64,000 nucleotides of DNA from contig CANRAR010000005.1 in the NCBI GenBank assembly GCA_947628675.1, positions 48,637 through 112,636 of the forward strand, read 5' to 3'. The translations under genes were made by a program, and so were the position numbers. The notes under the pieces were generated by a model. That model was given only the letters and a program-made list of their open reading frames with translations. It searched no databases and was not told the origin of the DNA. Of the stretch, positions 27,177-36,513 are shown one piece after another. Source of the stretch: an uncultured Clostridia bacterium. Its GTDB lineage: Bacteria > Bacillota > Clostridia > Christensenellales > Borkfalkiaceae. Each line of letters starts with the position of its first letter. Position 1 is the first letter of the stretch.

Positions 27177-28867
27177 CACATTTTCTCCGGGACGCCGATG
27201 CCGAGGAGCCCGAGCCCGCGCGTGAGAGATGTGAGCGTCGCCCGTGTAAGGCTTACGCGGAGGGCGCGCAAATCGCTTGTTTCCGCCTGCGCGATCTTAC
27301 AGTCGAGGTAGAACTTGTTGAAGACCTGCGCCGTATCCACGCACCAGCGCGCGATGACGCTGGGCTCGTAGTTTCTCGCCGCCGCCTTCACCGCATCGGG
27401 GAAGCCCCCGAGCGCGCGGATGAGTTCGAACTCCCTCTCGCCGATGGGCGCATTTGCCCGTTCGCCCATGGGGAGATCCTTGACCTTTTCAAGTACCGAG
27501 GCGCACCGTGCGCAGGTGTACTGCACGTAGACGCTGGTTTCGCCGTCGAAATTGAGCGCCTTATCGTAGGAAAAGACGATGTCCTTAATTTTATTGTTGT
27601 AGAGCGCGCCGAAGATGACGGCGCCCACCCCCACCTTTTCGGCGACGTCCGCCTTGTTTTCTAGGGCGGGGTTCTTCTCTTCGAGCACCTTTGCGGCCTT
27701 TTCGACGCAGCGGTCGATGACGTCCTCCAGCCACACCACCTTGCCCTTGCGGGTGGACATGGCGCCGTCCTCCAAAGAGACCATGCCGTAGGCGACGTGC
27801 ACCATGTCCTTCGCCCAATCCTCGCCCATGAGTTCAAGCACCTTGAAGAGTTGCTTGAAGTGCAAATTTTGCTGATAGGCGACGACGTAGAGGCACTTAT
27901 AAAAGTCGTACGTCTTTTTGCGGTAGAAGGCGGCGGCGAGGTCGCGCGTGGCGTACAGAGACGCGCCGTCCGAGCGCAGGACGATAAAGGGCGGCATTCC
28001 GTAGGCTTCGAGATCGACGACCTGCGCGCCCTGGCTCTCGACGAGCAGCCCCTTATGTTTCAGTTCGTCGATGACGGGCTGCATCTTATCGATGTAGAAG
28101 CGCTCGCCCGCGTAACTATCGAAGGTGACGTGGAGCCTATCGTAAATTTTGCCGACGTAGCGCATGGTGAGCGACTTGAACCACTCGAAGAGGGCGTTTG
28201 CCTCTTTCTCCCCGCTCTCGATGAGGCGGAAATTTTCGCGCGCCTCGGCTTCCATCTCCTCCGTCGCCTCGGCGTTGAAGCGGACGTAGAGGTCGTTGAT
28301 GGCGTGGATGCCGCCCCGCTCCACTTCCTCCTTGACGCCCCACTTTTTGTAGGCGGAGATGAGTTTGCCGAACTGGGTGCCGTAGTCGCCGAGGTGATTG
28401 ATGCCGACAACGCGGTACCCCAAATATTGGTAGATGCGATAGAGCGCGGCGCCCAAGACCGTCGTGGAAAGGTGCCCGATGTGAAAGGGCTTGGCGATGT
28501 TCACCGAGGAATAGTCGATGCACACCGTCTTGCCGGCGCCCTCTTGGGAGGAACCGTAGCCCGCGCCTTTTTCTTCCTCCTCGAAGGTGCGGAAGAAGTC
28601 GGCGGCGAGCGCACTTTGGTTGAGGCGGAAGTTTAGGTAGCCGTTCACCGCCGTGACCTGCGTGACGACCTCGTCCGCGGGGTAGTTTGCGGCAAGTTCC
28701 TGCGCGATGACGGCGGGAGACTTGTGCAAGATTTTTGCGAATTTGAAGCAGGGCAGGGCGTAGTCGCCCATGGAGGCATCGGGGGGAACGGCAATCGCCT
28801 CGGCGATCTCCGCCGCCGCGACGCCCTCGACGTGAATGTGCTCTGCAATGTAAGCCTTATAGTCCAT
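27176..28867 (-). CDS. argS: Arginyl-tRNA synthetase
   Basis: This 563-residue class Ia synthetase charges tRNA-Arg. The N-terminal arginyl add-on domain (about 1-95) is followed by the ATP site KPFHIGHLSTT. The Rossmann fold is complete and the DALR anticodon-binding domain lies at the C-terminus, ending in GLGLLGI. The KMSKS position reads MSTRKGKVV, as is usual for ArgRS. The ribosome site AAGGAGCGAGT precedes the ATG at 28867. It is divergent from ychF. Confidence 0.95.
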   Translation of the reverse strand: MDYKAYIAEHIHVEGVAAAEIAEAIAVPPDASMGDYALPCFKFAKILHKSPAVIAQELAANYPADEVVTQVTAVNGYLNFRLNQSALAADFFRTFEEEEKGAGYGSSQEGAGKTVCIDYSSVNIAKPFHIGHLSTTVLGAALYRIYQYLGYRVVGINHLGDYGTQFGKLISAYKKWGVKEEVERGGIHAINDLYVRFNAEATEEMEAEARENFRLIESGEKEANALFEWFKSLTMRYVGKIYDRLHVTFDSYAGERFYIDKMQPVIDELKHKGLLVESQGAQVVDLEAYGMPPFIVLRSDGASLYATRDLAAAFYRKKTYDFYKCLYVVAYQQNLHFKQLFKVLELMGEDWAKDMVHVAYGMVSLEDGAMSTRKGKVVWLEDVIDRCVEKAAKVLEEKNPALENKADVAEKVGVGAVIFGALYNNKIKDIVFSYDKALNFDGETSVYVQYTCARCASVLEKVKDLPMGERANAPIGEREFELIRALGGFPDAVKAAARNYEPSVIARWCVDTAQVFNKFYLDCKIAQAETSDLRALRVSLTRATLTSLTRGLGLLGIGVPEKM

Positions 28868-28926
28868 ACTCGCTCCTTGACTTTCTCCATTATATAACTT
28901 TTTGGCGCGATGGGCAAGTCATTCGG

Positions 28927-28955
28927 TTGCCTTATGCGGAAATTTATGGTAGAAT
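28927..28955 (+). promoter_or_regulatory. Promoter of ychF
   Basis: TTGCCT (28927-28932), a 17-bp spacer and TAGAAT (28950-28955) precede AAGGAG and the ATG. Confidence 0.7.
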
Positions 28956-28981
28956 AGCGCTGTTCAGACAAGGAGCAAGTT

Positions 28982-30082
28982 ATGAAATTAGGCGTTGTGG
29001 GACTTCCCAATGTAGGCAAATCCACCCTGTTCAATGCGATCACCAAGGCGGGCGCGGAGGCCGCGAACTATCCCTTCTGCACCATCGAGCCCAATGTGGG
29101 CGTCGTGGCGGTGCCCGACGAGCGGCTGGATAGTCTCGCCGCGCTGTATTCCTCCAAAAAAGTGACGCCCGCCGTCATCGAATTTGTGGATATTGCGGGG
29201 CTCGTGAAGGGCGCAAGCCGCGGCGAGGGACTGGGCAATAAGTTCCTCTCCCATATCCGCGAGTGCGACGCCATCGTGCACGTCGTGCGGTGCTTCGAGG
29301 ACGAAAACATCACCCACGTGGAGAGCACCGTAGACCCCGTGCGGGACATCGAAACCATCAACTTGGAACTCATCCTCGCCGACATCGAGGCGGTGGAAAA
29401 GCGGCAGGACCGCATCAGGAACGCGGCGCGCGGCGGGGCGGACAAGAATGCCGCCGCGGAGTTTGCCTTTCTCGAAAGGCTCAAAGCCCATTTGGAGGCC
29501 GAGGAGCCCGCTTCGTCGCTTGCCGTAAGCGAGGACGAGAAGATTTTGCTCGACAATTTGTTCTTGCTCTCGGCAAAGCCCGTCGTCTACTGCGCCAACA
29601 TCGCGGAGAAGGACATGGGCGCGGACGAGGAGACGCTTCCCCTCGTCGTAAAAGTGAAGCAGTACGCCGCGAAGCACAATGCGGGCGTCATTGTGGTGTG
29701 CGCCAAGACGGAGGCCGAACTCGCCGAGATGGACCCAAACGACGCCGCCGTGTTTTTGGAGGAATTCGGGCTGAAAGAGAGCGGCCTTAGTAAACTCATC
29801 AAGACTTCGTACAGCCTGTTGGGGCTCATCTCCTACCTGACGGCGGGCGAAAAGGAGACCCGCGCGTGGACCATTACGGCGGGCACCAAGGCGCCGCAGG
29901 CGGCGGGGAAAATTCACTCCGACTTTGAAAAGGGATTTATCCGCGCCGAGGTCGTGGACTACGAGACGCTTTTGGAGTGCGGCGGCTATAACGGTGCGCG
30001 CGAAAAGGGCAAGGTGCGCTCCGAGGGCAAGGACTACGTGATGAAGGACGGCGACGTGGTGCTGTTCCGGTTTAATGTATAA
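28982..30082 (+). CDS. ychF: Redox-regulated ATPase YchF (Obg family)
   Basis: This 366-residue P-loop protein binds the ribosome and responds to oxidative stress. The G1 loop GLPNVGKST lies at 7-15 and G3 is DIAGLVKGAS. The G4 position reads NIAE instead of NKxD, the change that makes YchF prefer ATP. A helical insertion occupies the middle, and the C-terminal TGS-like domain ends with KDYVMKDGDVVLFRFNV. It has its own promoter and terminator. Confidence 0.95.
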   Translation: MKLGVVGLPNVGKSTLFNAITKAGAEAANYPFCTIEPNVGVVAVPDERLDSLAALYSSKKVTPAVIEFVDIAGLVKGASRGEGLGNKFLSHIRECDAIVHVVRCFEDENITHVESTVDPVRDIETINLELILADIEAVEKRQDRIRNAARGGADKNAAAEFAFLERLKAHLEAEEPASSLAVSEDEKILLDNLFLLSAKPVVYCANIAEKDMGADEETLPLVVKVKQYAAKHNAGVIVVCAKTEAELAEMDPNDAAVFLEEFGLKESGLSKLIKTSYSLLGLISYLTAGEKETRAWTITAGTKAPQAAGKIHSDFEKGFIRAEVVDYETLLECGGYNGAREKGKVRSEGKDYVMKDGDVVLFRFNV

Positions 30083-30098
30083 ATAAAATATGGAAAGT

Positions 30099-30135
30099 GC
30101 GCCGCGGCATTCTGCCGCGGCGCGCTTCTTTTTTC
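30099..30135 (+). terminator. Terminator of ychF
   Basis: A perfect 11-bp GC stem (30099-30109 with 30113-30123) with a TTC loop is followed by GCTTCTTTTTT. It lies between the convergent ychF and dehydratase genes. Confidence 0.9.
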
Positions 30136-30138
30136 CTC

Positions 30139-32010
30139 TTAAGCCTGCGGGGGCGCGTAGTGGTAGGTGGTGACGAGTTTGGCGATGACGGGGCGGATGT
30201 CCTCCGTCTCCGCGTGGGCGACCTTCCAAAGTTCCTCGAGCATCTGTAAAAGGAACTTCTCGTCGAGTTCGATGGGACGCGCGATGCTGATGAGCCCGTG
30301 CGCCGTCGTCTGCATCCCCTCTTCGTCCATGAGGCGCTCCTCGTAGAGTTTTTCGCCGGGACGCAGCCCCGTGCACTTGATCTCGATGTCCGTGCCCGGT
30401 TCCAAGCCCGAAAGTTTGATGAGGTTGACGGCGAGGTCGTAAATTTTGACGGGTTCTCCCATGTCGAGCACGAAAATTTGCCCGCCCTTGGCGTAGGCGC
30501 CCGCCTGCAAGACGAGTTGGACGGCCTCGGGGATGGTCATGAAATAGCGGATGATGTTGGGGTCGGTGACGGTGACGGGCCCGCCCTCCGCGATCTGCTT
30601 TTTGAAGAGCGGAATGACGGAGCCGTTGGAGCCCAACACGTTCCCGAACCGCACGGCGACGAAGTTGGTATTCTTGCTGTGCCGCCCGATGGTCTGGATG
30701 ATCATCTCGCAAATGCGCTTGGTCGCCCCCATCACGTTGGTGGGGTTGACCGCCTTATCCGTAGAGATCTGCACGAACGTCTTGACGCCGTATTTATCCG
30801 AGAGGCGGACGCAGTTGAGGGTGCCGAACACGTTGTTTTTGACTGCCTCGTTGGGGCTCACTTCCATGAGGGGAACGTGCTTGTGCGCGGCGGCGTTGAA
30901 CACGATGTCGGGGCGGTACTCCTTGAAGATCTCCTCCATGCGCCCCTCGTCGCGGACGCTGGCGATGAGCACCGTGAGGGCGAGTTCGGGGAAATGGCGC
31001 TTTAATTCCTGCTCGATGTCATAGGCGTTGTTCTCGTAGATGTCCACGATGACGAGGCGCTTCGGCGCGCTCGCCGCGATCTGGCGGCAGAGTTCGCTCC
31101 CGATGGAGCCGCCGCCCCCCGTGACGAGCACAGTCTGACCTTTGACGTACCCGTTGATCTCATCGAGATCGACGCGCACCTGCTCCCTGCCGAGAAGGTC
31201 GGAGATCTCCACCTCGCGCAGTTTTTCCACCGTCTCCTCGCCGCTGACGAACTGGTAGACGCCCGGCAAAATTTTGACGTTGCACTTGGTGGCGTTGCAA
31301 ATTTCAAAGATGCGCTTGATCTCCTTTTTGGGCACCGAGGGCATAGCGATGAGGATCTCGGCGACGTGGTACTTTTCGACGAGGGCGGGGATCTCCGCCG
31401 TCGTGCCCGCGACTTTGATATCCGAAATGGTCTTGCCGAGTTTGCTCTCGTCGTCGTCCACGAGGCAGACGGGGAGATAGTCTATCTTGTCCGTCGATTG
31501 GATCTCGCGGATGAGGCTCGTGCCTGCGCTGCCCGCGCCGACGATCATGGCGCGTACCCTGCCCGCCGAATACCTGTGCACCATATATTTGATGGCGAGG
31601 GAGATGCGCTGGACAAAGCGGATGATGATGACGAAATTGGCGAATACGACGGAGAAGATGAAGCCCGTTTCAAAGTCCAGATAGGGCGTTGCCCACGCAA
31701 AGATGATGTTTGCGGCGCAGACGATGAGCACGGCGGCGTACATCTTGATGGAATCGAAGATGCCCGCCGAACGCATGATGATGAAGTAGATGCGGAGCAG
31801 GAAGAAACTCGCGTAGACGACGCCGATGTTGAGGAGCGCCCAATACAAGAAGCCGATGCGGAAGATGTAGGTGCCCTGCTTCGTCGTCGCCAGAGCGATG
31901 ATCATGGAGAGGAAGATGGCGACGAGGTCGCAAAAGACGAGCAGTAAGATCGTCCCGATTTTGACGGGATTGTTGCGGTGTTTCATTTGTGTTTTGTCCG
32001 GTGTATTCAT
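30139..32010 (-). CDS. Membrane nucleotide-sugar 4,6-dehydratase (CapD/PglF/WbpM type)
   Basis: This 623-residue protein probably turns UDP-GlcNAc into a 4-keto-6-deoxy sugar for surface glycans. Four membrane helices (about 15-130) lead into a first Rossmann-like domain (VGAGSAGTSLIREI). The catalytic SDR domain starts at TGGGGSIGSELCRQIA and carries STDKAVNPTNVMGATKR, in which Met and Lys replace the classical Tyr-x3-Lys pattern, as is typical of this family. The start overlaps the glmS stop (ATGA). It ends an operon of acyltransferase-like protein, glmM and glmS, which supply UDP-GlcNAc. Confidence 0.9.
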   Translation of the reverse strand: MNTPDKTQMKHRNNPVKIGTILLLVFCDLVAIFLSMIIALATTKQGTYIFRIGFLYWALLNIGVVYASFFLLRIYFIIMRSAGIFDSIKMYAAVLIVCAANIIFAWATPYLDFETGFIFSVVFANFVIIIRFVQRISLAIKYMVHRYSAGRVRAMIVGAGSAGTSLIREIQSTDKIDYLPVCLVDDDESKLGKTISDIKVAGTTAEIPALVEKYHVAEILIAMPSVPKKEIKRIFEICNATKCNVKILPGVYQFVSGEETVEKLREVEISDLLGREQVRVDLDEINGYVKGQTVLVTGGGGSIGSELCRQIAASAPKRLVIVDIYENNAYDIEQELKRHFPELALTVLIASVRDEGRMEEIFKEYRPDIVFNAAAHKHVPLMEVSPNEAVKNNVFGTLNCVRLSDKYGVKTFVQISTDKAVNPTNVMGATKRICEMIIQTIGRHSKNTNFVAVRFGNVLGSNGSVIPLFKKQIAEGGPVTVTDPNIIRYFMTIPEAVQLVLQAGAYAKGGQIFVLDMGEPVKIYDLAVNLIKLSGLEPGTDIEIKCTGLRPGEKLYEERLMDEEGMQTTAHGLISIARPIELDEKFLLQMLEELWKVAHAETEDIRPVIAKLVTTYHYAPPQA

Positions 32011-33836
32011 TCTACTGTTACGCTCTTGGCGAGGTTGCGGGGTTTATCGACGTCGAGACCGCGTTGCAGGCTCACGTAGTAACTCAAAAGTTGCAGGGGG
32101 ATGACGGAGAGGCTCGCCGCGAACAACTCGTCCGTGCGCGGCACGTGGAAGGCGTATTTCGCCTCGGCCGTCTTCTCCCCCTCGAAGGAGACTGTGACGA
32201 TGGAGGCGCCGCGCGTTCGAACCTCTTCGAGGTTGCTCGCCGTCTTTTCCAGCACTTCGCTCTGGGTGAGGACGCCGAACACGACGGTGCCGTTTTCGAT
32301 GAGGCTGATGGTGCCGTGCTTGAGTTCGCCCGCCGCATATGCTTCGGTGTGCACGTAACTCACCTCTTTGAGTTTGAGCGCCCCTTCGAGGCAGGCGGCG
32401 TAGTCGATGCCCCGCCCGATCATGAAGACATCGGTGACGGTGGAATTCTCCGCCGCGAATTTTTGGATCGCGTCCTTGTTTTCGATGACGCTCGCAATTT
32501 TTTGGGGAAGGTTGCGCAGTTCCTCGATATATGCGGCGCACTGCACGTCATCGATGCGCCCCGCGATGCGCGCCCATTCGAGGGCGAGGAGGTATCCCAC
32601 GGCGAGTTGGGCGCTGTACGCCTTGGTGGTGGCGACGGCGATCTCGGGCCCCGCGAAGGTATAGACCGTCTTATCCGCCTCGCGCGCGATGGACGAGCCC
32701 CGCACGTTGACGATGGCAAGCGTCCGTATGCCCCGCGCCTTTGCCTCGCGCACGGCGGCAAGCGTATCCGCCGTCTCGCCCGACTGACTGATGGCGACGA
32801 CGAGGGCGTTCTTCCCCAAAATGGGGTCGCGGTAGCGGAACTCGGAGGCGAGTTCCACCCGCACGGGGATGCGCGCCAACTTCTCCACAACGTATTGCAA
32901 CACGACGCCGACGTGATAGGCGGAGCCGCAGGCGACGATGACGATCTCGTCCGTCTCCAAAAATTTATCGCAGAGTTTGCACTCGGAAAAATCCACGTAA
33001 TCGCCGCTCAAATAGGAATTGAGGGTGAGTTCCACCGCCTGCGGCTGTTCGTGGATCTCCTTGATCATGAAGTGCTCGTATCCGCCCATTTCGGCGGCGT
33101 TTTCGTCGAGCGTGACGCGGACGGCGCGTTTTTCGACGGGCTCGCGGTCGATGTTGTAAAACTCGGCGCCCTCCCGCGTGATGCGCGCCATCTCGTAATT
33201 TTCGATATAATAGACCCGCTTGGTGTATTTGAGGATGGCGGGTACATCGGAGGCGATGAACATCTCCCCCCTGCCCGCGCCGATGATCATGGGGCTATCC
33301 TTGCGGGCGACGTAGATCTCGTCCCCGTAGTCTTCAAAGAGCACGGCGAGCGCGTACGAGCCGCGGGCGCGCATCATGAACCGCGAGACGGCATCGATGG
33401 GGTCGGAATGATATTTCTTGTAGTAGTAATGGAGGAGATTGGCGATGACTTCGGTATCCGTCTGCGAGTGGAAGGTATACCCCTTGCGGACGAGTTTCTC
33501 GCGCAGTTCCCTGTAATTTTCGAGGATGCCGTTGTGGACGACGGTCACGGAGCCGTCCATGCACTTGTGGGGATGGGCGTTCTCCTCGGAGGGCTCGCCG
33601 TGCGTCGCCCAGCGGGTGTGCCCGATGCCGCACGTCCCGTGAAGGAGCGCACCGCTACCCGTCCGCTCCGCGAGGCGGGAAAGCCGCCCCTTCGTCTTGA
33701 CGACGGTCACTTCCCCGTCGTCCGCGCGAACGGCGAGACCCGCGGAGTCGTACCCGCGGTATTCCAATTTTTTCAGCCCCTCCAAGAGGATGGGCGCTGC
33801 CTGTTTTTTTCCGATGTATCCTACGATCCCGCACAT
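32007..33836 (-). CDS. glmS: Glutamine-fructose-6-phosphate aminotransferase (isomerizing)
   Basis: This 609-residue enzyme makes glucosamine-6-phosphate from fructose-6-phosphate and glutamine. The N-terminal class II amidotransferase domain starts MCGIVGYIG, so Cys becomes the nucleophile after Met removal; HTRWATHGEP is conserved. Two SIS domains follow, and the C-terminus ends with NLAKSVTVE. No glmS ribozyme can be expected upstream because glmM lies only 24 bases away, so control must be at the operon promoter or by other means. Confidence 0.96.
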   Translation of the reverse strand: MCGIVGYIGKKQAAPILLEGLKKLEYRGYDSAGLAVRADDGEVTVVKTKGRLSRLAERTGSGALLHGTCGIGHTRWATHGEPSEENAHPHKCMDGSVTVVHNGILENYRELREKLVRKGYTFHSQTDTEVIANLLHYYYKKYHSDPIDAVSRFMMRARGSYALAVLFEDYGDEIYVARKDSPMIIGAGRGEMFIASDVPAILKYTKRVYYIENYEMARITREGAEFYNIDREPVEKRAVRVTLDENAAEMGGYEHFMIKEIHEQPQAVELTLNSYLSGDYVDFSECKLCDKFLETDEIVIVACGSAYHVGVVLQYVVEKLARIPVRVELASEFRYRDPILGKNALVVAISQSGETADTLAAVREAKARGIRTLAIVNVRGSSIAREADKTVYTFAGPEIAVATTKAYSAQLAVGYLLALEWARIAGRIDDVQCAAYIEELRNLPQKIASVIENKDAIQKFAAENSTVTDVFMIGRGIDYAACLEGALKLKEVSYVHTEAYAAGELKHGTISLIENGTVVFGVLTQSEVLEKTASNLEEVRTRGASIVTVSFEGEKTAEAKYAFHVPRTDELFAASLSVIPLQLLSYYVSLQRGLDVDKPRNLAKSVTVE

Positions 33837-33860
33837 GATTGCGTCCTCTTATTGCGTGGA

Positions 33861-35237
33861 TTATTGCTTGCGCGGCTCTTTATCTGCCAAACGGACGGCG
33901 TTTGCGATTTTTTCGGCGAGGCGCTTGCATTCCTTCTCGGTGGCGGCCTCCACCATGACGCGGACGAGAGGCTCCGTGCCCGATTCCCGTACCAAAACCC
34001 TGCCGTTTTCGCCGAGTTTTTGCGTGGCTTCGGCGACCGCCCTCTGTACGCGGGCGTCCTCCTGCACGGCCTTCTTGTCCGCGACGGGCACGTTGATGAG
34101 CGTCTGCGGGTACACCTGCATGAGTTCGTAGAGTTTGCCCGCCGTCGCCTTTTGGGCGAGCATGACTTCCATCACTTTGAGGCTGGTGAGGATGCCGTCG
34201 CCCGTCGTTGCGAGTTTGGAGAAGATGATGTGCCCCGACTGCTCGCCGCCCAACCTGCTGCCACGCTCGCGCATGGCTTCATAGACGTATTTATCGCCCA
34301 CCGCCGTCTTTTCGTAGCAAATTTCCGCCTTGTCGAGCGCCTTATACAGCCCCAAATTGCTCATGACGGTGGTCACCACGGTGTTGGCGAGAAGTTTGCC
34401 CTTCCCCTTTAAGTGGAGGGCGCAGGCGAGGAGAATGTGGTCGCCCGTAAGAATGCGCCCCTTTTCGTCCACCGCAAGGCACCGGTCGGCGTCACCGTCG
34501 TAGGCAAAGCCGATGTCGAGTTTGTTCTCTTTGACGAATTTTGAGAGCCCCTCGATGTGCGTGGAGCCCGCATTTTCGTTGATGTTGGTGCCGTCGGGCT
34601 TATCGTTGATGACGTACGTCGTCGCGCCGAGCGCTTCGAAGACGGACTTTGCGATGTACCACGAGGCGCCGTTGGCGCAGTCCAGCCCCACTTTGACGCC
34701 GCGGAAGGAGTACACGCCGAGCGAGATGAGATAGCCGATGTAGCGGTTCCTGCCCGAGACGTAGTCCACGATCCTGCCGACGTCCTCCCCCTTGGCAAAG
34801 GGAAGTTCTCCGTTTTCCGTGCCCTCCACGGGCTTGCCGTCGAGAAAGTCTTCAAGGCGGGAAATTATCTCGCCGTCCTCCTTCTCGCCCTGCCCGTTGA
34901 GGAGCTTAATGCCGTTATCGGTGTAGGCGTTGTGGCTCGCCGAGATCATGATGCCGCAGTCGAACTTGTCCGTCCGCGTGATGTAGGCGACGGAGGGCGT
35001 GGTGGTGACGTGCATCATGTAGGCATCCGCCCCCGAGGCGACGAGCCCCGCGACGAGCGCGTATTCGAACATATAACTCGAAAGCCGCGTATCCTTGCCC
35101 ACGACGACGCGCGGCTTGCCGTTGCTCCGCGCCGCGAGATACCATCCGATGAACCGCCCCACGCGGTAGGCGTGGTCGGCAGTCAGCGTGACGCCCGCTT
35201 CCCCGCGGAAACCGTCCGTTCCGAAATATTTTGACAT
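33861..35237 (-). CDS. glmM: Phosphoglucosamine mutase
   Basis: This 458-residue alpha-D-phosphohexomutase converts glucosamine-6-phosphate to glucosamine-1-phosphate. The phosphoserine is S101 in ISASHNAY. The metal loop is YDGDADRC, the sugar-binding loop GGEQSGH, and the phosphate-binding segment RESGTEPLVRVMVE. It lies between the hexapeptide acyltransferase-like gene and glmS, in pathway context. Confidence 0.95.
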   Translation of the reverse strand: MSKYFGTDGFRGEAGVTLTADHAYRVGRFIGWYLAARSNGKPRVVVGKDTRLSSYMFEYALVAGLVASGADAYMMHVTTTPSVAYITRTDKFDCGIMISASHNAYTDNGIKLLNGQGEKEDGEIISRLEDFLDGKPVEGTENGELPFAKGEDVGRIVDYVSGRNRYIGYLISLGVYSFRGVKVGLDCANGASWYIAKSVFEALGATTYVINDKPDGTNINENAGSTHIEGLSKFVKENKLDIGFAYDGDADRCLAVDEKGRILTGDHILLACALHLKGKGKLLANTVVTTVMSNLGLYKALDKAEICYEKTAVGDKYVYEAMRERGSRLGGEQSGHIIFSKLATTGDGILTSLKVMEVMLAQKATAGKLYELMQVYPQTLINVPVADKKAVQEDARVQRAVAEATQKLGENGRVLVRESGTEPLVRVMVEAATEKECKRLAEKIANAVRLADKEPRKQ

Positions 35238-35262
35238 AGTTGCTCCGTTTTTCTCTTGTGCC

Positions 35263-35925
35263 CTATTTGCGCGGCACGACGGTCGTGCCGTTCTTTATGA
35301 TGCAGTCCGCGGGATAGGCGCCGCGGAGCGAGGAGAGCGGATAGACGCTCGACCTTCTCCCCACGACCGTTCCCGGGTTGAGGACGCTGTTGCACCCGAC
35401 TTCCACGAAGTCGCCGAGCATCGCGCCCACCTTTTTCCTGTCCGTGGCGATTTTCTCTTCACCGCACTTGATAAAGACGGGGGTGCGGTCGGACTTGATG
35501 TTGGAAGTCACCGACCCCGCGCCCATGTGCGCCATGTAGCCCAAGATGCTGTCCCCCACGTAGTTGTAATGGGGAACCTGCACCCCGTCGAACAGGATGC
35601 AGTTTTTGAGTTCCACCGAGTTGCCCACGACGCACCCCTCGCCCACGAGCGCCGCCCCGCGGACAAAGGCGCAGTGCCTCACTTCGGTGTTCGCCCCGAT
35701 GATGCACGGCGCGCCGAGATAGGCGGTGGGTGCGATTTTCGCCGTCTTATGGACGAATACGCCCGCGGAAACTTCCAAGTAGTCATCGCCGAGCGACGTT
35801 TGCAGGCGGGAGATGAACGCCTCCAAGCCGCCCAAGGCCTCCCACGGATAGGTGAACCCCGCGAGATATTCCGCCGCGGCGGTGTGGGAAAGGTCGTATA
35901 GATCAACAATTTTCAGCGATCGCAT
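35263..35925 (-). CDS. Left-handed beta-helix protein like the GlmU acetyltransferase domain
   Basis: This 220-residue protein has a helical N-terminus (1-45) and then hexapeptide repeats of the left-handed beta-helix type, for example APTAYLGAPCIIGANTEVRH and SVLNPGTVVGRRSSVYPLSS. It lacks the pyrophosphorylase domain of GlmU. The segment GDSILGYMAHMGAGSVTSNIK is close to the acetyl-CoA and sugar binding loop of GlmU. In the operon with glmM and glmS it probably acetylates glucosamine-1-phosphate or transfers uridylyl groups with another subunit; no separate uridylyltransferase is in the window. The ATG has GAGGTGG upstream. Confidence 0.8.
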   Translation of the reverse strand: MRSLKIVDLYDLSHTAAAEYLAGFTYPWEALGGLEAFISRLQTSLGDDYLEVSAGVFVHKTAKIAPTAYLGAPCIIGANTEVRHCAFVRGAALVGEGCVVGNSVELKNCILFDGVQVPHYNYVGDSILGYMAHMGAGSVTSNIKSDRTPVFIKCGEEKIATDRKKVGAMLGDFVEVGCNSVLNPGTVVGRRSSVYPLSSLRGAYPADCIIKNGTTVVPRK

Positions 35926-35984
35926 TATCCACCTCGCTTGCGACGTCTGCCGAAATACTCGACCCCTTGCCGCCGTTTTTCCCT

Positions 35985-36013
35985 ATTATATCGTCGCGCG
36001 CGGGAAATGTCAA
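35985..36013 (-). promoter_or_regulatory. Consensus promoter of the amino-sugar operon
   Basis: The minus strand reads TTGACA (36013-36008), a 17-bp spacer and TATAAT (35990-35985). Confidence 0.88.
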
Positions 36014-36266
36014 TACTTTTCAACCATTCCGAAAAATCCGAAAATTTATTCGGAAAAAGGCCTCCCGCGGTGGGGAGACCTCTTCGGCGCCTTGTTTTTT
36101 ACGCCGTTTTTGCGCAATTTTTGCGCAATTTTCGCGCAGCGCCTCAACTTTTTCCCGTGGAGACGACGCCGTCGTCGCGGTCGTCCGCATCGGGGTAGAT
36201 CATGGAATATTTGGGATTGTGCGCATATCTTGTTGCGCTCCCCTTCTTTTTCTTCTTGCTCAACGG

Positions 36267-36293
36267 AAAACCTCCGCATTCAGTATGCGGAGG
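36267..36293 (-). terminator. Terminator of the 51-residue acidic gene
   Basis: A 9-bp stem CCTCCGCAT/ATGCGGAGG with a short loop is followed by TTTTCC on the minus strand, 10 bases after the stop at 36304. Confidence 0.75.
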
Positions 36294-36303
36294 CGGCAAA
36301 CAA

Positions 36304-36459
36304 TTATGCTTCGTCAGTTTCGGTTTCGGACTCCTCTTCGTGCTCCTCGGCGGGCGAGCCCGACATTTCGGCGATCGCCTCCCGTTCGCGGCGCACCCGC
36401 TCCTCTTCGCGCGCCTGCGCGTCGCGGTCGATGCGGTCTGTATTTGCGGACTTCTTCAT
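36304..36459 (-). CDS. Small charged protein of 51 residues, unknown
   Basis: The frame starts MKKSANTDRIDRDAQ and ends ETETDEA. The ATG at 36459 is preceded by AAGGAGGAG at good spacing, and a terminator follows the stop, so it has the signals of a real monocistronic gene. The first half is a highly charged Arg/Glu helix (16-30), and the second half is acidic (EEHEEESETETDEA). It has no Cys, no signal peptide and no hydrophobic core, so it is probably disordered or a binding peptide. I do not recognise a family. Confidence 0.7.
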   Translation of the reverse strand: MKKSANTDRIDRDAQAREEERVRREREAIAEMSGSPAEEHEEESETETDEA

Positions 36460-36513
36460 ACGCTCTCCTCCTTTTTCCGCATTGTACCATGCGGCGGGGA
36501 ACTTGTCAAGCCT

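Noticed and set aside
33837..33860. glmS ribozyme upstream of glmS
   Set aside because: Only 24 bases separate glmS from glmM, too short for the ribozyme.
31989..34412. 807-residue plus-strand frame opposite glmS and glmM
   Set aside because: Both minus-strand genes are unmistakable; this frame is their antisense shadow.
36202..36300. Short hydrophobic plus-strand frame starting MEYLGLCAYLVALPF
   Set aside because: It looks like a membrane helix, but the frame reads through a minus-strand terminator and then antisense to the 51-residue gene, and the ribosome site is weak.
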